DNA from: Coriobacteriia bacterium
GTDB taxonomy: Bacteria; Actinomycetota; Coriobacteriia; Coriobacteriales; QAMH01
DNA length: 5,065 bases
Direction: 5' to 3'
NCBI GenBank assembly: GCA_900758075.1
Contig: CAAEQF010000004.1
Coordinates: 1-5,065 of the forward strand
Shown: positions 1-5,065 of the stretch, piece after piece
Layout: every line of letters starts with the position of its first letter
Numbering within the stretch: the stretch's first letter is position 1
Notes under the pieces: model-generated
Database searches by the model: none
Seen by the model: the letters and a program-made list of their open reading frames with translations, nothing else
What the model was told of the DNA's origin: nothing
Made by a program: the position numbers and the translations under genes

Positions 1-35
1 AAGCGTGGCACAGCCACGCTTCCCGCGTTTTTTTT
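1..35 (+). terminator. Probable intrinsic terminator of a convergent gene left of the window (cut by the edge)
   Basis: Positions 1-9 (AAGCGTGGC) and 13-21 (GCCACGCTT) form a perfect 9-bp stem with a 3-nt loop. CCCGCG (22-27) and a run of eight T (28-35) follow. The six bases between the visible stem and the T run suggest that the stem continues with CGCGGG just outside the window, which would put the T run right after the hairpin; that is inference. Read on the plus strand it would end a gene entering from the left. Read on the minus strand the A run precedes the hairpin, so it could also stop prmC transcripts if T residues lie further left. Confidence 0.6.
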
Positions 36-160
36 GCATGGGATATGTGGTAGTGGCAGAATTCTTGCGCGCGCTGCATCGGATGTGTGTCAGTGCCACG
101 CTTCTCGTGCCGAATGCGCCGGATATGTGGCAGTGCCACGCTTCTCGCGCAGGGCACGCG
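1..160. repeat. Four degenerate copies of a ~40-bp hairpin-containing repeat
   Basis: GGATATGTGG-like starts occur at 41, 81 and 121, an exact 40-bp period. Units 81-110 and 121-150 agree at 27 of 30 bases, and units 41-70 and 121-150 at 24 of 30. Each unit carries a version of the palindrome GTGGCAGTGCCAC: perfect at 127-139, 12/13 at 87-99 and 10/13 at 47-59. GCTTCTCGCGC or a close variant follows it. A fourth copy at 5-27 (palindrome 11/13, shifted by 2 bp from the period) forms the terminator-like hairpin at the left edge. The last 10 bp of each unit are poorly conserved. The array fills the space after the prmC stop. Its role is unknown; decayed tandem terminators, a protein-binding array or a dispersed intergenic repeat are all possible. 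Confidence 0.8.
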
Positions 161-163
161 TAG

Positions 164-181
164 TGCCGTCACACGACGGCA
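164..181 (-). other. Perfect hairpin spanning the prmC stop codon
   Basis: TGCCGTC (164-170) and GACGGCA (175-181) form a 7-bp perfect stem around a 4-nt loop. The prmC TGA (171-169) lies across the loop and stem. No T run follows on the minus strand, so this is not a classic intrinsic terminator. It could protect the 3' end of the mRNA or act together with the hairpins further downstream. Confidence 0.4.
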
Positions 182-1020
182 ACGATATGGCGATGCCGTC
201 CCGCAAGGTCGTCGATGATACGGACATCGTTCAGCCCTGCATCCACAAGCCGCGCCCGCGCTTCCTCAAGGCACGTCTCGTGAAGCTCGCACGCAAACAG
301 CCCGCCTTCGCGCACGAGCGCAAGGCCCTCGTTGACGAGCCTGTCGAAGAACTCCAGACCATCGGCTCCCCCATCCAGCGCAAGATGCGGCTCAAAACCG
401 GAAACCTCGTGGGGCAGCGTTTCCATCACAGCCGTCGGGATGTAGGGAGGGTTGCTGATCAGCAGATCAAACGTCCCCTCTACACCTTCGACGCAATCCG
501 CCTTCCTGATCTCCACGAGGTCGTCAAGGCCAAGCGCAGACACGTTCCGCGTCGCGCAGGCAACGGCCTCGTCTGAAATGTCCGTGGCAAGCACCTCCAT
601 GCCTGCCTCCTTGGCCAGTGAGCACGCGATGCACCCCGTGCCCGTGCCGACCTCAAGTGCTCGGACCGCTCCCTGCGCCCCTTCGAAATAGTCGAGCGCG
701 GCTTGGACGAGCAGCTCGGTCTCGGGGCGCGGAATCAGCACGCCCGATGCCGTCCGCACGACGATATGCCGAAACCCGCTCTCGCCCGTGATGTACTGCA
801 GAGGTTCGCCCTGCCCGCGCCGTTTGAGGCTCTCGCGCAGGATAGCTCTCTCTTCCATGCTCAGGGGCTTGTCGAAGTTCACGTAGAGGTTCAGGCGGGA
901 AAGCCCCGTCGCCGCAGACAGCAGCCATTCGGCGCTCAGGCGCGGATTCTCGTCATCGTGCTTCTCCAGATAGCCCCGGCACCACTCCAGCGTGCGTTGG
1001 ATCGTCCACTGCTCGGGCAT
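169..1020 (-). CDS. prmC: Peptide chain release factor N5-glutamine methyltransferase PrmC (HemK)
   Basis: This cytoplasmic SAM-dependent enzyme methylates the glutamine of the GGQ motif in RF1 and RF2, which raises the efficiency of peptide release. The 283-residue length is normal for the family. An N-terminal helical substrate-binding domain (about 1-90) carries GEPLQYITGE (71-80). The Rossmann methyltransferase domain follows, with IPRPETE (96-102), the SAM-binding EVGTGTGC (123-130), the acidic-loop segment ATDIS (145-149), the catalytic NPPY (190-193) and FEPHLALDGG (209-218). All family motifs are intact. The ATG shares its A with the prfA stop (TAATG), and GGAAG lies 7 nt upstream inside the prfA end, so translation probably depends on termination of prfA. 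Its main substrate is encoded by the neighbour it overlaps. The stop is TGA. The identification is secure. Confidence 0.96.
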   Translation of the reverse strand: MPEQWTIQRTLEWCRGYLEKHDDENPRLSAEWLLSAATGLSRLNLYVNFDKPLSMEERAILRESLKRRGQGEPLQYITGESGFRHIVVRTASGVLIPRPETELLVQAALDYFEGAQGAVRALEVGTGTGCIACSLAKEAGMEVLATDISDEAVACATRNVSALGLDDLVEIRKADCVEGVEGTFDLLISNPPYIPTAVMETLPHEVSGFEPHLALDGGADGLEFFDRLVNEGLALVREGGLFACELHETCLEEARARLVDAGLNDVRIIDDLAGRHRHIVAVV

Positions 1021-2099
1021 TATTCCGCTTCCGAAGTGGCCCGTTCCAGACGCTCCGCACGGTCGGCGGCGGCGAGGTTCTCGATGAGGTTGGCAAGCCC
1101 ATCGCCTTCCAGAACGCCCGTATAGGTGCCGTTGTAGCCGATGCGGTGATCCGTCACGCGATCTTGCGGCGCGTTGTAGGTGCGAATCTTCTCAGAGCGG
1201 TTCCCGCCGCCAATCTGGCTGCGACGCTCTGCCCCGACTGCCTCTTGCTGCTCCTGGAGCATCTTGTCGTACAGGCGGGCGCGCAGCACCTGCATGGCCG
1301 CCTCGCGGTTCTGAATCTGGGATTTCTGGTCCTGCGACTGTACGACGAGCCCCGTGGGGAGATGCGTGATGCGCACCGCAGAATCCGTCGTGTTGACGCA
1401 CTGGCCGCCTGGGCCACCGGCGCGGTAGACATCGATACGCAGGTCTTCCTGCTTGATGTCAATCTCCACGTCGTCCGCTTCGGGCAGAACCGCGACCGTA
1501 GCCGTCGAGGTCTGGATGCGCCCTTGGCTCTCGGTCTTGGGGACGCGCTGGACGCGGTGCACGCCCGACTCGTACTTCATGGAGCTGTAGACCTTGTCCC
1601 CCAGCACCTTGAACTCGATCTTTGAGTAACCGCCCTGGTCAGAAGGCGATGCGTCGATGACCTCGACCTTCCAGTTCCGCGACTCCGCATAACGCGAGTA
1701 CATCTTGAACAGGTCACCGGCAAAGATGGCGGCCTCGTCGCCACCCGCAGCGCTGCGGATCTCGACGATGATGTCCTTCTCGTCGTTGGGATCGGCGGGA
1801 AGCAGCATGAACTTGATGTCATCTTCCAGCGGAGGAATCTTCTGCTCGAGCTCGGCGACCTCTTCCTGCGCAAGTTCCTTCAGATCGGGGTCGCTCTCGG
1901 CTCTGATCTCCTCTTTTGCCGATTCGAGCTGGTCGCACAGCGAGATGTACTTGCGCGCTGCCTCGACGAGCTCGCTTTGACGAGAGTGCTCCTTCGCAAG
2001 GCGAGTGTATTCCTTCTGGTCTGCGAGCACCGTCGGGTCGGCGAGCTTCTGCTCGAGTCCCTCGTATGCTTCGATGATCTTCTTCAGCTTTTCGTACAT
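1020..2099 (-). CDS. prfA: Peptide chain release factor 1 (RF1)
   Basis: RF1 reads UAA and UAG stop codons in the ribosomal A site and triggers hydrolysis of peptidyl-tRNA. The 359 residues match the normal family length. An N-terminal helical domain, rich in charged residues (about 1-100), is followed by the codon-recognition domain with the PxT tripeptide as PKT (187-189) in a VQRVPKTESQGRI context. This marks RF1; RF2 has SPF. The catalytic GGPGGQ lies at 228-233, with Gln233 the PrmC target. RTYNAPQDRVTDHRIG (306-321) is the usual conserved C-terminal stretch. I chose the ATG at 2099 because MYEKLKKIIEAYE is a typical RF1 start and no in-frame ATG lies just upstream. The Shine-Dalgarno is poor (AAAGAAG, about 5 nt away). 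The stop TAA overlaps the prmC start by one base, making a two-gene operon. A 129-nt leader separates it from the glycosyltransferase. Confidence 0.98.
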   Translation of the reverse strand: MYEKLKKIIEAYEGLEQKLADPTVLADQKEYTRLAKEHSRQSELVEAARKYISLCDQLESAKEEIRAESDPDLKELAQEEVAELEQKIPPLEDDIKFMLLPADPNDEKDIIVEIRSAAGGDEAAIFAGDLFKMYSRYAESRNWKVEVIDASPSDQGGYSKIEFKVLGDKVYSSMKYESGVHRVQRVPKTESQGRIQTSTATVAVLPEADDVEIDIKQEDLRIDVYRAGGPGGQCVNTTDSAVRITHLPTGLVVQSQDQKSQIQNREAAMQVLRARLYDKMLQEQQEAVGAERRSQIGGGNRSEKIRTYNAPQDRVTDHRIGYNGTYTGVLEGDGLANLIENLAAADRAERLERATSEAE

Positions 2100-2158
2100 G
2101 GTTCTTCTTTCGTGTATGTCTCGAACATCCGGTCATTTTCTTCGCGCGAGCGTGCCTT

Positions 2159-2182
2159 CACCTCTTTCGCGAACAAGAAGTG
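2159..2182 (-). other. Possible leader hairpin upstream of prfA
   Basis: On the minus strand CACTTCTT (2182-2175) can pair with AAGAGGTG (2166-2159). This gives an 8-bp stem with one G-U pair and an 8-nt loop (GTTCGCGA). It lies in the untranslated leader, 60 nt before the prfA ATG and 5 nt after the stop of a possible 10-codon ORF. No T run follows, so it is not an intrinsic terminator. A stem of this size can occur by chance, so a role is only a guess. Confidence 0.3.
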
Positions 2183-2187
2183 GCCAG

Positions 2188-2220
2188 CTAAGGCTCGCGT
2201 CCATACAGCAGGTATCTCAA
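2188..2220 (-). CDS. Possible 10-residue leader ORF upstream of prfA (speculative)
   Basis: A TTG at 2220 opens a frame coding for MRYLLYGREP and ends at TAG (2190-2188). AGGAG (2230-2226) sits 5 nt before this TTG and overlaps the TAG stop of the preceding glycosyltransferase, so ribosomes ending there could restart. This Shine-Dalgarno is better than that of prfA itself. The frame is so short that chance is a serious alternative, and no family is recognised. Its interest is that UAG is read only by RF1, the product of the next gene. Confidence 0.2.
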   Translation of the reverse strand: MRYLLYGREP

Positions 2221-2228
2221 TGCAGCTC

Positions 2229-3254
2229 CTAATTGAACTTGAACAGTTTCTGGGCAAGATGGTATCCCGACACGAGCACCTTGTCGCCCGCTTTTCCGGG
2301 AAGGTGTGCCCCGATGCCCATGATGCCGTGTCTAATCTTGCGATACGTCGCCTCGTCGTGCGCTTTCAGGTACTCCCAAATGCCCTGACGGAGCTCCTCT
2401 TTGTCCGCACGGTCGCTCAGCATGCTGAAGATCGTGCAGATGATCATCATCATGGAAAGATAGTTGGTCATGTATTGGCGCAGCTTCAGACTCGGCACGT
2501 CTTCTTCGAGCCGGAACGCGTCGATCATAACGCGCGTGATCTTGAGCTGCTGGTCGATGCGCCCAATCATCACCGACTCGTTGACACTCTGATCGTCGCG
2601 ACCGATAAAGTAGCGGTACAGGTCAACGTCTAAATAATAGATGCGCTTGCACGACGGAAGCGGGACGTACACGAAGATATTGTCCACGTAGAAGGTGTGT
2701 CGTGGCAGCTCGAGCCCGCAGTCTCTCAGCATCTGCGTGCGGTAGACGACCGAGTGCATCAAGATAGCCTTCGACAAGGGGAAATGACCGCACTCCTCCC
2801 AGCGAAACACCTTGTGCTGCGGGAGGATGCCGTGATAGTTCATGACCTGCCGGGTATTGTCCACGGTATGCTCGTAGACGTAGTTCACGACCATCAGGTC
2901 GATGGGATGCTCTTCGAACTCCCTGAGCTGCGCGAGCAGCTTGACGTTGGCGTCGTTATCGACCCAGTCGTCACTGTCCACCACCTTGAAGTACAGGCCG
3001 GAAGCATTCTCGAGCCCCTTCATGACTGCCGCGCCATGTCCGCCGTTCTCCTGGTGCACCGCCTTGACGATCTCGGGATGACGGCGTTCCCATTCCTGGG
3101 CCTTCTCGAAGGTGTTGTCCTTCGTCGAGCCATCGTCGACGATGACGATCTCGATATCGGAAGCACTGCAGGCGAGAATCGACTCGACGCAGTGGTCCAT
3201 GTACTCTGCCGAGTTGTAGCAGGGAATCGTATATGTAATGAGTTTGTCAGCCAC
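2229..3254 (-). CDS. Family 2 (GT-A fold) glycosyltransferase
   Basis: The product probably transfers a sugar from a nucleotide-sugar donor to a cell-surface glycan or lipid carrier; substrate and linkage cannot be read from the sequence. It has 341 residues from the GTG. The GT-A domain starts at once with TIPCYNSAEY (9-18), then VDDGST (39-44), NGGHGAAVMKG (70-80) and the metal-binding DxD-type motif VDSDDW (92-97). The middle part has YVDN (189-192) and YRYFIGRDDQSVNE (213-226), seen in many bacterial GT2 proteins. A hydrophobic stretch (about 262-280, with LSMMMIICTIFSML) may be a membrane-associated helix. There is no signal peptide. Start choice: GTG at 3254 has GGAAGG 7 nt upstream; a TTG directly before it (3257) would add one residue. 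The gene stands alone between pta and prfA, with gaps of about 130 nt on each side, and no other glycan gene is present. The stop is TAG. Confidence 0.9.
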   Translation of the reverse strand: MADKLITYTIPCYNSAEYMDHCVESILACSASDIEIVIVDDGSTKDNTFEKAQEWERRHPEIVKAVHQENGGHGAAVMKGLENASGLYFKVVDSDDWVDNDANVKLLAQLREFEEHPIDLMVVNYVYEHTVDNTRQVMNYHGILPQHKVFRWEECGHFPLSKAILMHSVVYRTQMLRDCGLELPRHTFYVDNIFVYVPLPSCKRIYYLDVDLYRYFIGRDDQSVNESVMIGRIDQQLKITRVMIDAFRLEEDVPSLKLRQYMTNYLSMMMIICTIFSMLSDRADKEELRQGIWEYLKAHDEATYRKIRHGIMGIGAHLPGKAGDKVLVSGYHLAQKLFKFN

Positions 3255-3295
3255 CAAGCTGCCTTCCCTCGTTGCTCCGTAATGTCACTCGCGCA

Positions 3296-3324
3296 ATGAT
3301 ACGAGTAAGGCAGGGGCATTTCCA
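3296..3324 (-). promoter_or_regulatory. Candidate sigma-70-type promoter for the glycosyltransferase
   Basis: On the minus strand TGGAAA (3324-3319, 4/6 to TTGACA) and TATCAT (3301-3296, 5/6 to TATAAT) are separated by exactly 17 bp. Transcription would start near 3289, giving a leader of about 35 nt. The match is reasonable, but the -35 lies in the loop of an 8-bp hairpin (3310-3342), and chance matches of this quality are common. Confidence 0.4.
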
Positions 3325-3342
3325 GCCCGCCCCAGCCCCTGC
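3310..3342 (-). other. GC-rich inverted repeat between pta and the glycosyltransferase
   Basis: GCAGGGGC (3310-3317) and GCCCCTGC (3335-3342) are perfect 8-bp inverted repeats with a 17-nt loop. On the minus strand only CCTTACTCG follows, so there is no proper T run. It may help to end pta transcription or mark an operator around the candidate promoter; neither is shown by the sequence. Confidence 0.35.
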
Positions 3343-3344
3343 GC

Positions 3345-3373
3345 AAAACTGCTGCCGTACCGTCAACAGGCAG
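3345..3373 (-). terminator. Weak terminator-like hairpin after pta
   Basis: On the minus strand CTGCC (3373-3369) pairs with GGCAG (3356-3352), and two more base pairs (GT with AC) can form past a bulged T. The run TTTT comes three bases after the stem. The structure starts 13 nt after the pta stop. The stem is short and bulged and the T run is short, so termination would be partial at best. Confidence 0.3.
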
Positions 3374-3386
3374 TCGTGAAGGGCCG

Positions 3387-4388
3387 CTACCGCAGCGCCT
3401 TTCTTGCTTGAGACTGAACGCAGGTGATGGCAACCGTCCCGACGATGTCTGCAACCGAGCATCCGCGCGACAGATCGTTGACCGGCTTGGCCATGCCTTG
3501 CATGACCGGCCCGTACGCCTGCGCCTTGGCAAGCCGTTGGACAAGCTTGTACCCGATGTTTCCCGCATCGATATTGGGGAAGACGAGAACGTTCGCCTTG
3601 CCGGCAACGGGCGAATCGGGAGCTTTGAGGGAGCCTACGGACGCCACGATTGCAGCATCCGCCTGAAGCTCGCCGTCAATCTGGAGATCAGGTGCCTTCT
3701 CCTTCGCAATATGCGCGGCCTCGCGGACCTTATCGACGCTATCGCCTTTGCCAGACCCATAGGAGGAATACGAGAGCAGCGCCACGCGAGCGGTGCTGCC
3801 GCAGAGCTTTTCGAAGGTATGAGCCGAGGCGATGGCTATTTCGCTCAGCTCCTCAGCGTCGGGATACATGTTGAGCGCGCAATCGCCCATGACGAACAGC
3901 CCGCCGTCTCCAAACTCGCAGTCAGGCACGTCCATGACGAAAGACGATGAAACGAGCTTGGTGCCCGGGGCGGTACGCAGGATCTGGAGGGCGGGCCGAA
4001 GCGTGTCGGCAGTGCTGTGGCACGCGCCGGAAACCATGCCGTCGGCATCGCCGAGGTAGACCATCATGACACCAAAGTAACTGACGTCGAGCATCTGCTC
4101 GCGTGCCTGCTCGAGAGTCACGCCCTTCTTTGAGCGGAGCTCGGCAAATTTCTCTGCGTATGCTTCAAGCTTGTCACTCGTTGCAGGGTCGACGATCGTC
4201 GCACCGTCAAAATCTACCCCATGAGCCCGCACATCGCTTTCTGAGCCCAAAATAATAACGTCTGCGATGCCTCGGTCGATAATCTCGCGAGCCGCCTTGA
4301 GCGTCCGAATATCGCTTCCCTCAGGCAAGACTATCGTCTGTCTGTCAGCTTTGGCCTTCTCGATAGTCTTAGTCAGAAAATCACTCAT
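3387..4388 (-). CDS. pta: Phosphate acetyltransferase
   Basis: The enzyme interconverts acetyl-CoA plus phosphate with acetyl phosphate plus CoA in the cytoplasm. With acetate kinase this yields ATP and acetate in fermentation, or activates acetate. It has 333 residues, the size of the short single-domain Pta class. Motifs: LPEGSDIRTLKAA (21-33), GMVSGACHSTADTLRPALQ (117-135), SYSSYGSGKG (206-215), DGELQADAA (238-246), VFPNIDAGNIGYKLVQRL (269-286) and MAKPVNDLSRGC (299-310). These favour Pta over phosphate butyryltransferase. I chose the ATG at 4388 (MSDFLTKTIEKA) because AGGG lies about 6 nt upstream and a typical Pta N-terminus follows. The open frame extends to 4541, but that adds 51 unlikely residues and starts inside the terminator of the gene before. 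No acetate kinase gene lies next to it. The stop is TAG. Confidence 0.96.
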   Translation of the reverse strand: MSDFLTKTIEKAKADRQTIVLPEGSDIRTLKAAREIIDRGIADVIILGSESDVRAHGVDFDGATIVDPATSDKLEAYAEKFAELRSKKGVTLEQAREQMLDVSYFGVMMVYLGDADGMVSGACHSTADTLRPALQILRTAPGTKLVSSSFVMDVPDCEFGDGGLFVMGDCALNMYPDAEELSEIAIASAHTFEKLCGSTARVALLSYSSYGSGKGDSVDKVREAAHIAKEKAPDLQIDGELQADAAIVASVGSLKAPDSPVAGKANVLVFPNIDAGNIGYKLVQRLAKAQAYGPVMQGMAKPVNDLSRGCSVADIVGTVAITCVQSQARKALR

Positions 4389-4423
4389 GAAGCACCCTGC
4401 CCTCTTCGTAGATACGTACCCAA

Positions 4424-4453
4424 ATTCTACCGCAATGAAATGAAGGCTTTTAA
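4424..4453 (-). promoter_or_regulatory. Candidate sigma-70-type promoter for pta
   Basis: On the minus strand TTAAAA (4453-4448, 4/6 to TTGACA) and TAGAAT (4429-4424, 5/6 to TATAAT) are 18 bp apart. The start would fall near 4417, giving a leader of about 30 nt before the pta ATG. The site lies between the terminator of the Nfu gene and the pta ribosome binding site, where a promoter is expected. Confidence 0.5.
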
Positions 4454-4517
4454 TGCGCACCCTCGAGGCCAGCGCGAGCATCGATAAACGGCAGCGAGAA
4501 GAAGGGCATGTGAGTAC

Positions 4518-4547
4518 AAAAAAGGCCGCATGAAGAATCATGCGGCC
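4518..4547 (-). terminator. Strong intrinsic terminator of the Nfu gene
   Basis: GGCCGCATGA (4524-4533) and TCATGCGGCC (4538-4547) form a perfect 10-bp stem with a 4-nt loop. On the minus strand six T residues follow directly (4523-4518). It lies 39 nt after the Nfu stop codon. This is a textbook rho-independent terminator and separates the Nfu transcript from pta. Confidence 0.93.
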
Positions 4548-4586
4548 AAATGAAGAGAATCTCTGGTTGTAAGAAGACCAAGAGCC

Positions 4587-4940
4587 TTACTGAGCAGACA
4601 TCGTGCTCTCCTCGATAATGTTGCCATTCTCGTCGACCTTGGTAACGTGAATGTTGTTCTCGAAAGAATCCGTCTCGCCTGTCACGGGATCGGTAATAAC
4701 GGTCTTGTTCATATCGGGCAGCACACGTTCGACACCCGGGACATGCTCAGTCAAGACACGCTCGATTCCCTGAGACAGCGTAAGCGCGGAAAGCGGACAA
4801 TCGACACAAGCACCACGCAACGCAACGTAGACAATGCCCTTTTCGTCATCGACTTCCGTCACGTCTACGTCGCCGCCGTCGGCCTGAATCTGCGGCCTAA
4901 TACGGCTGACAACGTAATCGAGCATTCCTCTATCTATCAT
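4587..4940 (-). CDS. NifU C-terminal (Nfu) domain iron-sulfur cluster protein
   Basis: Nfu-domain proteins bind a Fe-S cluster between two subunits through a CxxC pair and pass it to target enzymes in the cytoplasm. The domain covers about residues 5-78 of 117: IRPQIQADGGD (14-24), then VYVALRGACVDCPLSALTL (37-55) with Cys45 and Cys48 as ligands, and GIERVLTEHVPGV (58-70). A tail of about 40 residues (79-117) follows, acidic and polar, with DPVTGETDSF and VDENGNIIEE; it is outside the usual domain. The ATG at 4940 has GGGAG about 6 nt upstream. A second Met (residue 6) has its purine-rich stretch too close to serve as a ribosome binding site. It lacks the IscU-like part of full NifU and the A-type part of NfuA. 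It appears to be transcribed alone, ending at a strong terminator. The stop is TAA. Confidence 0.93.
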   Translation of the reverse strand: MIDRGMLDYVVSRIRPQIQADGGDVDVTEVDDEKGIVYVALRGACVDCPLSALTLSQGIERVLTEHVPGVERVLPDMNKTVITDPVTGETDSFENNIHVTKVDENGNIIEESTMSAQ

Positions 4941-4989
4941 TTCAGGCTCCCAACTAGCCAGCAGCTAATCACCGAACTGCAGACTACCA

Positions 4990-5018
4990 CTTAGAAAACA
5001 GCCATGAAACCACAGCAA
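4990..5018 (-). promoter_or_regulatory. Weak candidate promoter for the Nfu gene
   Basis: On the minus strand TTGCTG (5018-5013, 3/6) and TCTAAG (4995-4990, 4/6) are 17 bp apart, which would give a leader of about 43 nt. It is the best pair I could find upstream of the gene, but the match is poor. The rest of 4941-5065 shows no gene; its right end is GC-rich. Confidence 0.2.
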
Positions 5019-5065
5019 AGCAACGGGAAGACAACTAAAGGCCCCTGCAGAAGCCCCCCGGAAAC

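Noticed and set aside
41..160. CRISPR-like reading of the 40-bp repeats
   Set aside because: The units are directly adjacent and diverged, with no unique spacers of even length between them, and no cas gene is present.
34..576. 180-codon plus-strand open frame from a TTG
   Set aside because: It starts in the T run of the edge hairpin, has no ribosome binding site, runs antisense to prmC, and its protein looks like a high-GC shadow with no recognisable family.
1146..1625. 159-codon plus-strand frame antisense to prfA
   Set aside because: It overlaps the most conserved part of RF1, which fully explains the sequence, and no family is recognisable.
2100..2136. Alternative upstream start for RF1 at the ATG at 2136
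   Set aside because: That ATG is in another frame and reads into prfA out of frame. The ATG at 2099 gives a standard RF1 N-terminus.
1977..3299. Two long plus-strand frames (1977-2633, 2697-3299) antisense to prfA start and the glycosyltransferase
   Set aside because: The minus-strand glycosyltransferase has clear ordered motifs over the same bases. The plus-strand products are compositionally odd and unrecognised.
3020..3607. 195-codon minus-strand frame across the pta-glycosyltransferase gap
   Set aside because: It overlaps both genes out of frame and its product is rich in Arg and Ser as expected for a frame-shifted shadow.
4389..4541. 51-residue N-terminal extension of pta
   Set aside because: The upstream ATG lies inside the stem of the strong terminator, the added residues do not resemble Pta, and a good ribosome binding site precedes the ATG at 4388.
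4587..4940. Lower GC of the Nfu gene as a sign of horizontal transfer
   Set aside because: I only counted single rows by hand (about 53% against about 63% in prmC), and the difference is within the normal range for a short gene with its amino acid composition.
4647..4994. 115-codon plus-strand frame antisense to the Nfu gene
   Set aside because: The minus-strand frame has the CxxC Nfu motif, a ribosome binding site and a terminator, while this frame has none of these.

Overview
The window holds five protein genes, all on the minus strand: an Nfu/NifU-type iron-sulfur protein (4940-4587), phosphate acetyltransferase pta (4388-3387), a family 2 glycosyltransferase (3254-2229), peptide chain release factor 1 prfA (2099-1020) and the release factor glutamine methyltransferase prmC (1020-169). 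None of the plus-strand open frames looks like a gene. No tRNA, rRNA, transposase, phage gene or CRISPR array was seen.

The DNA is bacterial and moderately GC-rich. Hand counts of single 60-base rows give about 63% GC inside prmC and about 53% inside the Nfu gene. The protein style, the use of TTG/GTG starts and the recognisable Shine-Dalgarno sites fit a Gram-positive anaerobe. My impression is Actinomycetota, class Coriobacteriia. That is an inference from the look of the proteins, made without any search, and Bacillota cannot be excluded.

Layout, reading with transcription from right to left. The Nfu gene ends at a textbook intrinsic terminator (4518-4547). pta then has its own candidate promoter and a good ribosome binding site. 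A 132-nt gap with weak hairpins and a candidate promoter leads to the glycosyltransferase. A 129-nt leader, with a possible 10-codon upstream ORF and a hairpin, precedes prfA. prfA and prmC share one base (TAATG) and form an obvious translationally coupled pair: PrmC methylates the glutamine of the GGQ motif in the RF1 made by the gene before it. After the prmC stop, positions 1-160 carry about four degenerate copies of a roughly 40-bp repeat. The copy at the left edge is part of a hairpin followed by eight T residues, probably the terminator of a convergent plus-strand gene outside the window.

The genes cover housekeeping functions: translation termination (prfA, prmC), acetyl-CoA/acetyl-phosphate metabolism (pta) and Fe-S cluster delivery (Nfu). 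The glycosyltransferase is functionally unrelated to them. No novel defence, mobile or biosynthetic system is visible. The points most worth a second look are the 40-bp repeat array and the UAG-ended mini-ORF upstream of the RF1 gene.
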